DNA of 64,000 bases from assembly GCA_030490835.1 (NCBI GenBank), contig CM059972.1, positions 37,241,452 to 37,305,451 on the forward strand. Direction: 5' to 3'. The position numbers and the translations under genes were made by a program. The DNA comes from Annona cherimola. Lineage: Eukaryota > Streptophyta > Magnoliopsida > Magnoliales > Annonaceae. Below, one piece after another: positions 44,182-56,511 of the stretch. The notes beneath the pieces were generated by a model that was given only the letters and a program-made list of their open reading frames with translations, made no database searches and was not told the DNA's origin. Position 1 is the stretch's first letter, and the number at the start of each line of letters is the position of its first letter.

Positions 44182-46584
44182 TGTGGCGCCCCGAACCGAG
44201 GTGCCTAGAAGCCTTACTCCGGGATCGTTTTGATTGGTAAACGTGTCTCAAGATTGTTGCCCTGATCACACGACAGGATTTTTATACATATATATATATA
44301 TAACATCAATATATGGAAAATTTTCATCCTTCATCCAACATGACATATATTTTACATATCACAGTTATGATAAAAAACTATTCCATAAACATTTCCATGG
44401 AAACAAAAATATTCATTTCCATCTCAAAATTATCATCATTGTCTTTACATTAAATTTACATAATACTCATAAAATGCATATGCAATGCATACATAGCATT
44501 CATGACATTCCTTTGAATGCGACGGTAGCTAGGCGCCCGTCCCATACATGCTCCCATCTCAGGAGGTTGCCGCCGACCTGGGCCTATATAAGTGACTCGG
44601 CAGTAGCGAGGGGGACACCCAGTCTGCTTACTACCTCGACTAAGGCCTATTCTTCGTGCACATGCTAATTTACATACACATGCCGGCATGATATTTGCAA
44701 ATCATAAATAATTTCATAAAAAGCATTTAATAAACAATTTAACAAACGAATTTCAGTTCATATATAGCAGTTAGGTATGGCCATCCTTGAATAAATTTCA
44801 TAAAGCAATTTACAAATAATTTCAAACATTTTGGAAATAACTTGCAAAACATATAACTTGCTTACCTTGTCAGTTAGTGTCCTCGACTTTTTCTTTTCCT
44901 TTTCCTATTCAAGGAAAAAGGATATTTTCATTTCTTCTATTCAAGCTGCTTCCCATGCATGCTCTATAATATTTGGGCATTATTTCTTTATATGGATATT
45001 TTTATCCATAGGTTCCTCAAAAATTCCATCCTTATATTTAAATATTAATCTCAAATTTTCTCCAAAATCACGTTGTTTACTGTAGCATTACTGTAGCAAA
45101 TTACTATTCATCCGAAGTTACTGTTCACAAAGACGTGGTTACTGTTCTTGGGTTCCAAAAATTGATTTTTTTCCAAAATAAAAAATATCATGTCATAGCT
45201 TATGCCTAGTATATCATAGGAAATTGAATATATTTTGAATTTATCATCATTTACTTGGCGAAAAAAATCATTTTCTCCATATACTAAAAATTAACTTAAA
45301 TTCACTCAAGCATAATCCTTAATTTCAAAAATTATGAAATTAATATATCATAATTCCAACATCATATTTATCATAATCATACATAAAAAATTATCATTTA
45401 TCAATTTTGGAGCATTATTTTACATATTATATGCTATCTTCCCGAATACCCTGTCTTCGCTCCAAATTTTTGATGTTTTGGCATAATTTCATTTAAGCAT
45501 TATATCTATACTTATTTCTCATTATTAGGAATTATTTACGCATGGTTTTACCTTAATTAACATTCAAAAGAAATTTTGTTAGAAATCACTTACCCAAAGT
45601 GGAGATACGCCGCTTTTTCTCACACTTTCTCTCTCTAACTTACTCATTTCTTTCCTTGGACATGTAGGATGGTTTGGGAACTTGGAATGACTCAAGTGGA
45701 GCTGGGATTTGATGGCCTTGGATGTTCTCCATGCTGCCCTATTTATAGGGTTGAATATTTCAAGAATTTGGAATTTACCCCCTAGCTTTGAGGTATTTAA
45801 TTATAAATTGGTATTTATTTTAAATTTTGAAAAATTCCTTGATCCAAGAACACCCACCCTAGGCCTTATCCAGCCCCCCTATGTAGCACTATTTTTCTTA
45901 CTTTTTTTATTTTTAAAATTAATTAAATTAGGCTAAATAAATCCTAGCCGTTGGTTGATGATGATGATGATCATTGACCATTGATTTTGGTCAAGATCTC
46001 ACACACCCCCTTGCCGCAGCTGCTGTTTTAATTAAATTTTTTATTTTTTTAATTTATTTTAATAAAAAGTCACATGCACATTAATGGAAAAGTTAATTCA
46101 CTTTTTCGATATTTATTTGACGCTTCATCTTGACCTTTGATTTGTGATTTTCATCACATCTTAACCCATTCATTATGTTCATCATGAATTTTTAACCATC
46201 CATAAAAAATTTCATCGAATTCCGACACACGGATTGCAATTTATGAATTTTTTTCTATTTTTTCCCTAGAATCCAAATTTGGATTAAAATATCCAAAAGA
46301 ATTGTTATTTTGTCCTGTAGTGATTAAATCTCTATTTTGTCTTTTTTTGATTAAGTTAATCCAAGCGATTAACTCTTAATCACGTGTCTTAATCCTCGGT
46401 TACTATTCACATTCACTATTCACATGCACTATTCACATGGATCAAATTCTTAATTGCATTATTTTAACCTCCAATACACATATTCACAAATATAATTCAT
46501 GAATTTTCATTTATCATAAAAATAATTACAAAAGAATCTAGGGTTACAATATCGAAATGACGCGTATACGATCGGGGTTTCACA
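44182..46584 (-). repeat. 3' LTR of Gypsy B
   Basis: 2403 bp, edges TGTGGCGCCCC and GGTTTCACA. It holds a shorter central part than Gypsy A (about 44455-44465 lacks the acceptor block with TCATTTCCTGTCTG). TATA at about 45741-45750 on the minus strand; microexon-like segment at about 44876-44914. Confidence 0.9.
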
Positions 46585-46620
46585 ATCCTCTCCGCCTTAC
46601 AATAGGTTTTGTTCTGAAAC

Positions 46621-46908
46621 CTATTTTTCCTTGAACAATTGAGGATATTTCCTTTCGACCTCTTCTCGTAGCTCCCAAGTGGCTTCGGATTCTGAATATC
46701 GATTCCATTGTACCTTTACATATTCAATCTCTCTGTTCCGAAGCTTCTTGATCTTGAAATCCAATATTTTGATTGGCCTTTCCTCATAGTTCAAGTGTTC
46801 TTGGATTGGCAAATTTTTTGCTATCAACACATGAGTAGGATCAGAAACATATTTCCTTAGCATGGAGATGTGAAACACATTGTGGATGGCACTGAGGGCT
46901 AGTGGCAA
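46621..46908 (-). pseudogene. Gypsy B integrase C-terminus with chromodomain
   Basis: Open reading of 95 codons: a HNVFHISMLRKYVSDP stretch (end of integrase), then PIKILDFKIKKLRNREIEY, VKVQWNRYSESEATWE and REEVERKYPQLF, a chromodomain-like tail that in chromoviruses targets integration to chromatin marks. The aromatic/acidic core (W, W-E) is kept. It is separated from the rest of pol by frameshifts, so it survives only as a fragment. Confidence 0.85.
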
Positions 46909-47053
46909 AGTTATTCTGTAGGCTCAATTGCCTATCTTTTCCAGAACTTCAAAGGGCCCGACATATCTTGGGTTTAGTTTTCCCCTCTTTCCAAATCAGG
47001 TGACTTCTTTGAATGGCGTTACTTTGACAAATACGTGATCCCAACTTGGATAT

Positions 47054-47922
47054 TCAAATCTCTTCTTTTGCAATCGGTGTAACTCTTTTTTGTCTACTCT
47101 GGGCTGTGAGTATACACTGGTGAATCACTTGAACTTTTTCTGCCATTCTCTTTGAGAGGTCAGGAGCTAACTTCCTTTCTCCTACTTCATCCCAGTTTAG
47201 AGGAGTTCTGCATTTTCGTCCATATAAAGCTTCAAATGGGGCCATTTGAATACTTGCTAGATAACTGTTGTTATAAGCAAACTCTGCCATAGCCAAAGAT
47301 TCATCCCATGATCCTCCAAATTCTACTGTGCACATCCTCAGCATATTCTCAACTATTTGATTTACCCTTTCTGTCGGCCCATCAGTTTGAGGATGAAATG
47401 TTGTGCTGAATTTCAGCTGTGTACCTAAGGTTTGATGTAAACTTTTTCAAAATCGAGATGTAAAACCGAAATCTCGATCGGAACTATTGACTTAGGTACT
47501 CCATATAGTCTCACTATCTCCTAATAATAAATTTTAGTCAATCGCTCAGCCGTAAAATTTTTCTTGATGGCTAGGAAATGAGTTACCTTTGATAATCTAT
47601 CAACTATTACCCATATAACATCATTTCCATTTTGGGTTCTTGGCAATCCTTCAATAAAATCCATAGTAATATCATCCCATTTCCATTTTGGGACTTCTAG
47701 CGACTGTTACTTTCCAGGAGTTCTTTGACGATCAGCCTTAACCCTTTGACATTTTAGGCACTTGGCCACATATTCAGCAATTTCTCTATTCATATTATTC
47801 CACCAATACATCCTTTTGATGTCTTGATACATCTTGGTGCTACCTGGATGCATTGAAAATGGGGAGAAATGTGCTTCTTTCAATATCTGTTCCTTTATTT
47901 CCTCTTGATTGGGTATATACAA
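47054..47922 (-). pseudogene. Gypsy B integrase, broken
   Basis: The reading 47922-47707 has the HHCC zinc region ([13 protein letters not shown]). The catalytic core between about 47706 and 47460 is interrupted by frameshifts and a stop. The reading 47344-47054 has WDESLAMAEFAYNNSY, FEALYGRKCRTPLNW and LAPDLSKRMAEKV, the usual distal integrase. DNA-joining activity is not possible from this copy. Confidence 0.85.
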
Positions 47923-47950
47923 GCGACCCTTATATCTGTATATCCCATAT

Positions 47951-48277
47951 TCATCTTGTATATATATTCATTGGGATTTTCTTGATCATTTTCTCCACAT
48001 AACTCTTGAAATCCCCATTTTCTTGTTGAGCCATTTTAATTTGCTCAAATAAATTTGAATGGATTTGTAATTGAGACAATCTAACTTGTACCCCAGGTGG
48101 GCTTACAATTAATTCTAGTTGTCTCAATTCTTGTAATAGCCCTTTTTCCCTTGTGATAAGATGTGCTAGGCTAACATTTCTACTTAGCGCATCAGCTACT
48201 ACATTAGCTTTGCCTGGATGATATAAAATGTCGAGGTTATAATCCTTGAGTAACTCGAGCCATCTTCTCTGCCTCAT
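47951..48277 (-). pseudogene. Gypsy B RNase H end / linker
   Basis: [20 protein letters not shown] and [16 protein letters not shown], nearly identical to the Gypsy A counterpart at 32708-33088. It is in a different frame from the adjoining RT part after a frameshift around 48278. Confidence 0.85.
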
Positions 48278-48279
48278 AT

Positions 48280-49530
48280 TTAACTCCTTTTGAGTAAAAT
48301 GTACTTGAGGCTTTTATGATCAGTATAAACCTCACATTTAACTCCATATAAATAATGTCTCCAAATTTTCAAGGCAAAGACTACTGCTGCAAATTCTGAG
48401 TCATGGGTTGGATAGTTTACCTCATTTGGCTTGAGTTGCCTGGATGCATACGAGATAACTTTTCTATTTTGCATTAGTACACATCCTAATCCTTTCTTTG
48501 AGGCATCACTATAGATCACAAACCCTTCCTTCTTCGTAGGTAGTGTTAGAATTGGTGTTTTTACTAGTCTTTTCTTTAACTCTTGGAAGCTACTCTCACA
48601 TTCCTGTGTCCATTCGTATCTAACTCCTTTCCTTGTCGGTTTTGTGAGTGGAGCTGACAATTGTGAGAATCCTTCCACAAATCTCCTGTAGTAGCTAGCT
48701 AGCCCAAGGAAACTTCTTATTTCCGTAATATTTGTTAGTTGTGGCCACTTTGTTATTGCCTCAATCTTTTGAGAGTCTACTTGTACTCCTTTCTCGGATA
48801 TAATGTGGCCGAGAAAGGCTACTTGTTTCAACCAAAATTCACATTTCTTGAATTTAGCATATAATTTCTCCTTTCGGAGAATTTCCAATACTATCCTCAA
48901 ATGTTTCTCATGCTCTTCTTCTGTTTTTGAATAAATCAGTATATCATCAATGAATACCACCACAAATTGATCCAAAAATTTCTGAAAAATCATGTTCATC
49001 ATATCCATAAACATAGCAGGGGCATTCGTTAGTCCAAATGGCATGACTAAGAATTCATAATGCTCATATCTTGTTCTGAATGCTATTTTATGGATGTCCT
49101 TTGGACATATCCTCAACTGGTGGTATCCTGACTGTAAATCAATTTTTGAAAATATAGAAGCTCCTTTTAATTGATCAAAGAGATCATCTATTCTTGGGAG
49201 TGGGTACTTATTTTTTACCGTTACTTTATTCAATTCTCTGTAGTTAATACAGAGTCTCAAACTCCCATCATTTTTCGTTACAAATAGTATTGGAGCTCTC
49301 CAAGGTGATGCACTAGGTCTAATAAACCCCTTATCTAATAAATCTTAGATTTGTACTTTTAGCTCAGCCAATTTGGCTGGAGCCATCCTATATGGAGCCT
49401 TAGATATTGGGGCTGTCCCTGGAATAATTTCTATTTCCATATCCATTTCCCTTTCCGGTGGTAAATCACATAACTTCTTTGGAAAAATATCTGAAAATTC
49501 TTTTACCACTGGAATCTGTTCTATAGGTAC
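48280..49530 (-). pseudogene. Gypsy B reverse transcriptase and RNase H, part left of Sire-2
   Basis: A 326-codon open stretch (49260-48280): RT motifs [48 protein letters not shown] with the FIDD pair, [14 protein letters not shown] and [12 protein letters not shown], then RNase H ([44 protein letters not shown]). It is the best preserved gypsy RT in the window. The N-terminal part (49530-49345, [22 protein letters not shown]) is cut off by a TAG near 49348 and other changes, and the protease lies beyond Sire-2. Confidence 0.9.
49526..49530. other. Target-site duplication GGTAC (left) of Sire-2
   Basis: GGTAC at 49526-49530 and 57482-57486. The rejoined flank CTATAGGTACCCCATC is found intact in Gypsy A at about 34334-34349. 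Confidence 0.97.
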
Positions 49531-51188
49531 TGTTAGAAACATGTGGAAAATAACGCAAGTCTATGTTTTGATGATTAACAAATCAATTTGAGTATGTTTT
49601 GGTTACTAACATGTTTGCGAAAATGATTAAAGGATATAGAAATGAAGAAAATGAAGCATGACAGGCCAAGTCGATTTCCAAGTCGACTCAGGCATCGACT
49701 TAGGCCAAGTCGATCCCCAAGTCGACTCCAGTAGCAACTTCAGCCCGTCATTTTCGTCCAGAGTTGAAAACGAGGAACTAAGCTACCGAAGTCGCAAACG
49801 AAGTCGACTCCACATGCGACTTGGGTGAAGTCGCAGACCAAGTCGACTCCAGCATCGACTTCGACTCGTCATTTCTTTCCAGAGTTGAAATCAAGAACGA
49901 GAGCTGCCGAAGTCGTATCCCAAGTCGACTCCGCATGCGACTTGGGTGAAGTCGCAGACCAAGTCGACTCCAGCTTCGACTTCAGTGCAGAACTTGCAGA
50001 TCAAGACGGCTCAATGCTAGATTCAAGTGGAGATGAAGATCAATTCGACTCAAACACTCAACATGGACCAAATAAGGATCAAATGAAGATCAAAGCAAGC
50101 AGGGCTGCATGAATCCATCATGTTGGATCATGAACACTTACTCGGACATCTTCCATGCATTCCAAGATTCAAGTACTCAAGAACTCAACAAAAGGAATCC
50201 AAGGTTTTCAAAGTAAATAATCATAAAGTGTTCCAAAGAGATATAAATCAAGAGAATAACATCAATATGAAGAAAATCAAGTGATTAAAGTCATCTCCGA
50301 AGATTTCAAGTTCAACTAGCAAGCTGAAGAAGTGAAGTCGCACCCGAAGTTGACTTCACCTGTGACTTGGGTCAAATCGAGGACCAAGTCGACCCAGACT
50401 GGAACTTGAAGAAGTTGCGGAGAGCCGAAGTCGCACCCGAAGTCGACTCCACCTGCGACTTGGGTCGCAGCGGTTGGAAAATTTTCGAACATTGGCGCAT
50501 TAAATGCGCGGCACCTACTTCCAAACGTTCGGATTCCCTCACAAATTATATAAGGCATTCAATATGAACGAGGAGGGTAGCTGATAATTTATTGAATGAG
50601 CATAACTCCCATCTTCAAGAGCATTAAGTGATCAAGCCATCATATAGAAGAAGAACTTCGCTTTCAAATTGCCAAGAGCTGCTTGCTGAATCATTAAGCC
50701 TATGCTACAAGTTCTTCTCTGCGCCAAATCTGCCTCTACACAAAAGTAATGTGTAGAAACTTTCTTTTACTTTTACTTGTTGTATTGAACTTGATTTAGT
50801 TTGGATAACTAAGATCAAGTGTAAGCAAAGTAGTGTGTGATTGGAGTGAAACTCGTCATCTACTTGTGCTGTGAATTGTTGATGCCTCCTAGAGCTGGAA
50901 TCTAGAAGAGAGCAGTGACTCTAGTTGTATTTGTGAAATACATAGTGGAACCCAAGTCACAAGAGGTGTAAGTTTGGAAGAGTGGAGTAGGGAAGGTTGC
51001 CCGAACCACTATAAAATCTCGTTTTGTTGATATTTATTTCTGCTCTCTGCACTATATTGCTTTCCATTTGTTTCTTCATAAAAGGGGACTAGATTAATCC
51101 GGGGTAAAATTCCTGTTTAAGTTTAAATTTTTAAATACCCAATTCACCCCTCCCCTCTTAGGTAATTGCCATTAACTCGGGACCAACA
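49531..51188 (+). repeat. 5' LTR of Sire-2
   Basis: 1658 bp, TGTTAGAAACATG to GGGACCAACA. Palindrome arrays at 49667-49984 and 50333-50470; TATA-like ATTATATAAGG at about 50545-50555. The ORFs at 49825-50567 are array readings. Confidence 0.93.
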
Positions 51189-51189
51189 A

Positions 51190-51205
51190 GTGGTATCAAA
51201 GCAGG
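51190..51205 (+). other. Primer binding site of Sire-2
   Basis: GTGGTATCAAAGCAGG, one base changed (G to A) from Sire-1's TGGTATCAGAGCAGG. Confidence 0.9.
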
Positions 51206-51236
51206 TCTTTGATTTTTACCAAAGAGATTTGTTGAT

Positions 51237-53095
51237 ATGGCATCCCAATCGACTTCTGTTCCCGCATTTGCCAAAGGTCAATCTTTTACTAGGCCACCAT
51301 TGTTTGATGGGAACAATTTCGGCTATTGGAAGCTACATATGAAACAACTCATCATGGCTACAGATATAGACTCTTGGATTGCAATCCAAGACGATGTAAC
51401 CTTGCCTATTGATGAAAGAGCTTCCAAATGGACTGATGAGGAAGTAAAAACTGTTAAGAGCAACGCTAAAGCTATGAACTCACTGTTTTGTGCTCTTACC
51501 GCCTCCGAATATGATAGAGTATCCTCTTGTTTAACTGCAAAAGAAATATGGGATACATTAACATTTATCTATGAAGGAACTTTTCAAGTCCAAGGGATAA
51601 GGAGAAATATTTTGATTGGAGAGTTGGAAAGTTTTAAAATGCTAGAAATAGAAAATATTTATGAAATATTTGCTAGATTCTCAAAAATTACTAATGCTTT
51701 GAAAGGGCTTGGAAAAGAAATTTCTGAATCCGAGTAGGTCATGAAGATTCTAAAGGCGCTACCCGAATCATGGACTTCAAAAATTACTGCAATAGAAGAA
51801 GCCAAGGACCTAAACACATTGAAGCTAGAAGATCTTATTAGCTCGTTGATGTCACATGAGCTAATCAAGAAAAGAAATGAAGATCAGCACAAAAGGAAAG
51901 AAAGCAATTGCACTAAAGGTCACCCATAACTCGGATGAGTCCACTTCTTCATCCCACAACGATGATGAAGACATTGCTCTACTTACTCGCAAATTTTGAA
52001 AGTTTGTGAGAAAAGAAAGAACTTCAAAGACTTCAAAGAGAGACCACGAAAAGAGAAGAAGGAGGCCACAAATGTTATAGATGCGGCGGTATGGGACATA
52101 TGCAAATTCAATGTCCTACACCGGAAGAAAGACTAAAGGATCATCACGAAAGGAAGGAAATATACGAAAGCCAAAAATTTCAAAGGCCCAAGGGAAGAGG
52201 AATATATGTGAATGAAGAAACTTCATCAACAAGTAGCTCCTCAACCGATGATTTTGATGCAGAAAATTGCGCAAGAATATGTTGCACGGCTCGGATTGAA
52301 CATGAAAAAGCTTTGAACACAACGGAAGTTTTGGAAGAGAAAACCACCTCAACAAAATGCACAAGTAATGAAGAGGTAACTTCCAAATTTTATCATTCTC
52401 AATCTACTTATTCTTCTATTCAAGAATGTCTCAAATGAGCTGAATTAGAGGAATTACAACATGCATATGATTCATTATATGAAGAAATCAAAAAACTAGG
52501 AAACAAGTTACCATTAAAGAGACAACGATGCAATTTCATCATTGTTGTAAATGAAAAACTAGCTGAAAGTACAACAAAACTGAAAGAAGAAAATGAACTA
52601 CTATTGGAAGAAATGGAAAAATTGAAAAAGGAGAATGAATCCTTAAATGAATCATTAGCTAAATTCTCTAATCCAGGAGAAAATGTGAAAATATTTCTAA
52701 ATATGACCTCTCAAACCAATAGAAGAGGTCTTGGATACTCCACATTTGAGCAAAGAGAAAGCGGCAAATCAAATATGTCAATACTTGGGAAAAATCAAAC
52801 CAAAACTGTACCTATTTACATACCTAAAGGGAAACGAGTTGTTTGGACCAAAAGGTCAACTTTTGAACCACTACATACTTTGAGGCCTACTCCTAGATTA
52901 CTAATGGCTTGCAATTTTTGCAACAAGATGGGTCACAAAATTTATAGATGCAACTTTAAGAAATTGTATGACCATGGTGCAAAATTAGTTTGGGTTCCAA
53001 AAAATAAAAGATTTGGGCTTTCAAAGATAGAACAACAAAGATTAAATCAGTTTACTAACCCAAATGGACCCATAAAATGGGTACCAAAGAGATAA
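51237..53095 (+). pseudogene. gag: Sire-2 gag, several stops and frameshifts
   Basis: Aligns end to end with Sire-1 Gag. Breaks: CAG to TAG at about 51736, a frameshift near 51890 (KRKESNCTKGH), loss of frame near 51995-52080 before the first knuckle (now only GHMQIQC in frame), and TGT to TGA at about 52436. The C-terminal open stretch 52604-53095 keeps the second knuckle ([14 protein letters not shown]) and ends WVPKR followed by TAA, as in Sire-1. Confidence 0.92.
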
Positions 53096-53102
53096 GATTT
53101 AT

Positions 53103-56100
53103 TTGTTTATTTTTCAGATATGTTTCAAGGCAAAGGCAAGCAACGTTTGGTTCATGGATAGTGGTTGTTCAAGGCATATGAGTAGAGAAAGAAGTTTATT
53201 TCATAAACTCAAGCCTTGCAATGATAGAACTGTTGCCTTTGGGAACAATGAGAAAGGTAAAATTAAAGGTAAAAGAAATATTCATAGCATTTCAAATGTA
53301 TGTATGGAGGATGTGTTGTTTATTGAAGGACTCAAGCATAATCTAATGAGTATTAGCCAATTATGTAACAAAGGATACAAGATTGTGTTTGAATCATCTA
53401 TATGTAATGTATTTGATGGAGAACATATCATGTTTAGCGGAAAAAGACATGGAAATGTATATTTGGTTTCACTTGATGAACTAGATGGTCAATGTCTAAT
53501 GGTCATTGACAATAATCCATGGGTTTGGCATAAGAGGCTTGGGCATATAAACATGATAAATATTAAGATCCTATGAAAAAAAAGTTTGGTAGAAGGATTG
53601 CCAAAATTGAAATATGACAAAGATAAAATTTACAAGACATGTCAATTGTCAAAACAACCTAAAATTCCTTTCTCTACCAAAAAGGAGATTTTCACTACCA
53701 GGCCACTTGAATTGCTACACATGGATCTATATGGGTTATCCGATATTTTAACCATTGGTGGAAAAAAGTATGTGTTTGTAATAGTTGATGATTTTTCAAG
53801 ATTCACATGGGTAATTCTCTTAGCTAGCAAAGATGAAGTCTTCTCTATGTTTGAAACTTTTGTAAACTTGGTGCAAAATGAAAAACAAAGTACTATTATG
53901 ACCATTAGAAGTGATCATGGTGGTGAGTTTGAAAATAAACGATTTATAGAATTATGTAATGAAAAAGGAATTCACCACACATTTTCTGCACCAAGAACTC
54001 CACAAAAAAATGGAGTGGTTGAAAGGAAAAATAGAACCATACAAGAGATGGCTAGAACAATGCTAAATAAGAGAAAATTATCTAAGAAATTTTGGGGTGA
54101 AGCTGTAAGTACAGCTTGTCATGTGTTGAATCGAGTTACCATTAGAGCAATCTCGAAAAAGACCCCATATAAGCTATGAAAAGGTAGAAAACTAAATATT
54201 TCATATTTTCATGCTTTTGGTTGCACATGTTATATTTTGAACAATGGAAAAATCAACTTAGAAAAATTGGATGCTAAGAGTGATGAGGCAATATTCCTTG
54301 GTTACTCATCAAATAGCAAAGCATATAGAGTCTTCAATAAAAAGAACCAAGTTGTAGAAGAGTCAATACATGTTGTTTTTGATGAATTTAACTCATGCTC
54401 CAAAAGAAAAGATGATTTAAGTGATGCAGATGATATCACAAGTAATCTTGAAAAATTGCATGTGGAGAAGCAAGAAGAATCCATAGAGGAAAGGGTAAGT
54501 GAAGGTAATAATTCATATAAACCTCAAACTGATTTAAAGTTCAAAAATGACCATCCAATTGAGCAAGTTATAGGGAACGTCTATGAAGGTGTAAATACTA
54601 GAAGGTCAAAACAAAATATTTGTGGACAATACACCTTTGTATCCAAAATTGAACCATCCACTATTGATCAAGCTCTTGATGATGAAAACTGGATCATAGC
54701 AATGCAAGAAGAGCTAAACCAATTTGAAAGAAACCAAATTTGGCATCTTGTTCCAAGACCAAAGGACTGCACTGTCATTGGCACAAAATGGGTTTTTAAG
54801 AACAAGTTAGATGAAAGTGGAATTGTGGTGAAAAATAAAGCTAGACTTGTGGCAAAAGGATACTCACAAGAAGAAGGAATAGACTTTGCGGAATTCTATG
54901 CTCCGGTTGCTATATTAGAAGCTATTTGCATCTTACTAGCTTTTGCGTCTCACATGAACTTCAAGTTGTTTCAAATGAATGTTAAAAGTGCATTTTTAAA
55001 TGGCTTTATAAATGAAGAGGTGTATGTTGAACAACCACCTGGATTTGAGGAGAAAAATCAATCTAAATTTGTATACAAATTAACCAAGGCATTATATGGA
55101 TTAAAACAAGCTCCAAGGGCTTGGTATGAAAGATTAAGTAAATTTCTGATTGATCGTGATTTTCAAAAGGGAAAGGTAGACACCACTTTGTTTATCAAGT
55201 ATAAAGAAAAAGATATCTTGATTATTCAAATTTATGTTGATGATATTATTTTTGGTGCTACTAATGAGATTATTTGTTAAGAATTTTCTGAGCTTATGCA
55301 GAAAGAATTTGAGATGACTATGATGGGGGAGCTAAACTTCTTCGTTGGACTACAAATCAAGCAACTAAGTGAAGAGATCTTCATAAACCAGTCTAAGTAT
55401 ATCAAAGAAATGTTAAAGAAGTTTCGCATGGAAAATAGAAAAGGGACAAACACGCCTATGAGCTCAACCATTAAAATTGACAAAGACGAGAAAGGCAAAC
55501 CAGCTGATTTAAAGTTATATAGAAGCATGATAGGTTCTTTATTATATTTAACTGCTTCTAGACCCGATATACTGTTTAGTGTTTGCATGTGCTCTAGATT
55601 TCAATCATGTCCAAAAGAATCACACTAGGTAGCTGTAAAAAGAATTTTTAGATACTTAGTGATACTACCAACATAGGACTTTGGTATCCAAAGGGTTCTA
55701 ACTTTGACCTAATCGGCTACTCGGGCGCGGATTTTGCCGGTTACAAAGTAGATAGAAAAACCACTAGTGGAACATGTCAGTTTCTTGGGAACATGTTGGT
55801 TTCATGGTTTTCAAGAAAACAAACTAGTGTTGCTCTATCTACGGCGGAAGCCGAATATATTGCCACCGGGAGCTGTTGTGCCCAATTGCTTTGGATGAAA
55901 CAACAACTTAGGGACTATGGCATGGACTTTAAAGATATACCTATTAAATGTGATAATACTAGTGCAATATGTTTAACTAAAAATCCAGTATTGCATTCTA
56001 GGACCAAACATATAGACCTTAGACATCACTTTATTAGAGAACATGTAGAAAATCATGATATATATTTGGAATATGTGAGAACAGAAGATCAAATTGCAGA

Positions 56101-56176
56101 TATTTTTACCAAACCTCTAGCAAAAGAACCACTTTATAAAATTAGAAATGATATGGGAATGCTTGAATTAACTTAG
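53103..56176 (+). pseudogene. pol: Sire-2 pol, stops and catalytic losses
   Basis: Co-linear with Sire-1 Pol in the same +1 frame relation to gag. In-frame stops near 53575 (TGG to TGA), 54177 (TGG to TGA), 55278 (CAA to TAA) and 55626 (TAG), plus a frameshift near 55660. The zinc-site CKAC reads YKTC, the RT motif FQMDVKSAF reads FQMNVKSAF, and the RNase H motif YSDADF reads [16 protein letters not shown] and the DSGCSRH protease motif remain. Most changes are C-to-T or G-to-A transitions. Confidence 0.92.
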
Positions 56177-56511
56177 AAAAGCACAAGCTGAGGGGGAGCA
56201 CAGGTTCAGGGGGAGCAACCCCGCCATTCTCAAGGGATTACCCGCTCCATCTCTATTTTTTTGATCAATTGACAAAAAGAGGGAGAAGAGATCACGATTT
56301 GAGAGATCGGGATTTGAGTCTTGGTTTTAAATATTTGTATGAATGATTTTAACTTGTGATGTATTGGAAGTGAAATATGTATGTTAAACTAACTCATATT
56401 TTTAACTTGTGACGAAAATGTTAAATTTCAAAATGCATAAATAGTATGCTTTAAAGACATTGAAAGGTATACACTCAAATCGGTTTTGTCAATCATCAAA
56501 AAGGGAGAGAT
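56177..56511 (+). other. Sire-2 3' non-coding region with several polypurine tracts
   Basis: 335 bp. AGGGGGAGCA-type tracts at 56191 and about 56208, ACAAAAAGAGGGAGAAG at about 56271, and the PPT AAAAAGGGAGAGAT before the 3' LTR (about 56498-56511). A 20-nt stretch at 56181-56200 is identical to 26078-26097 inside the third ORF of Sire-1. Confidence 0.75.
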
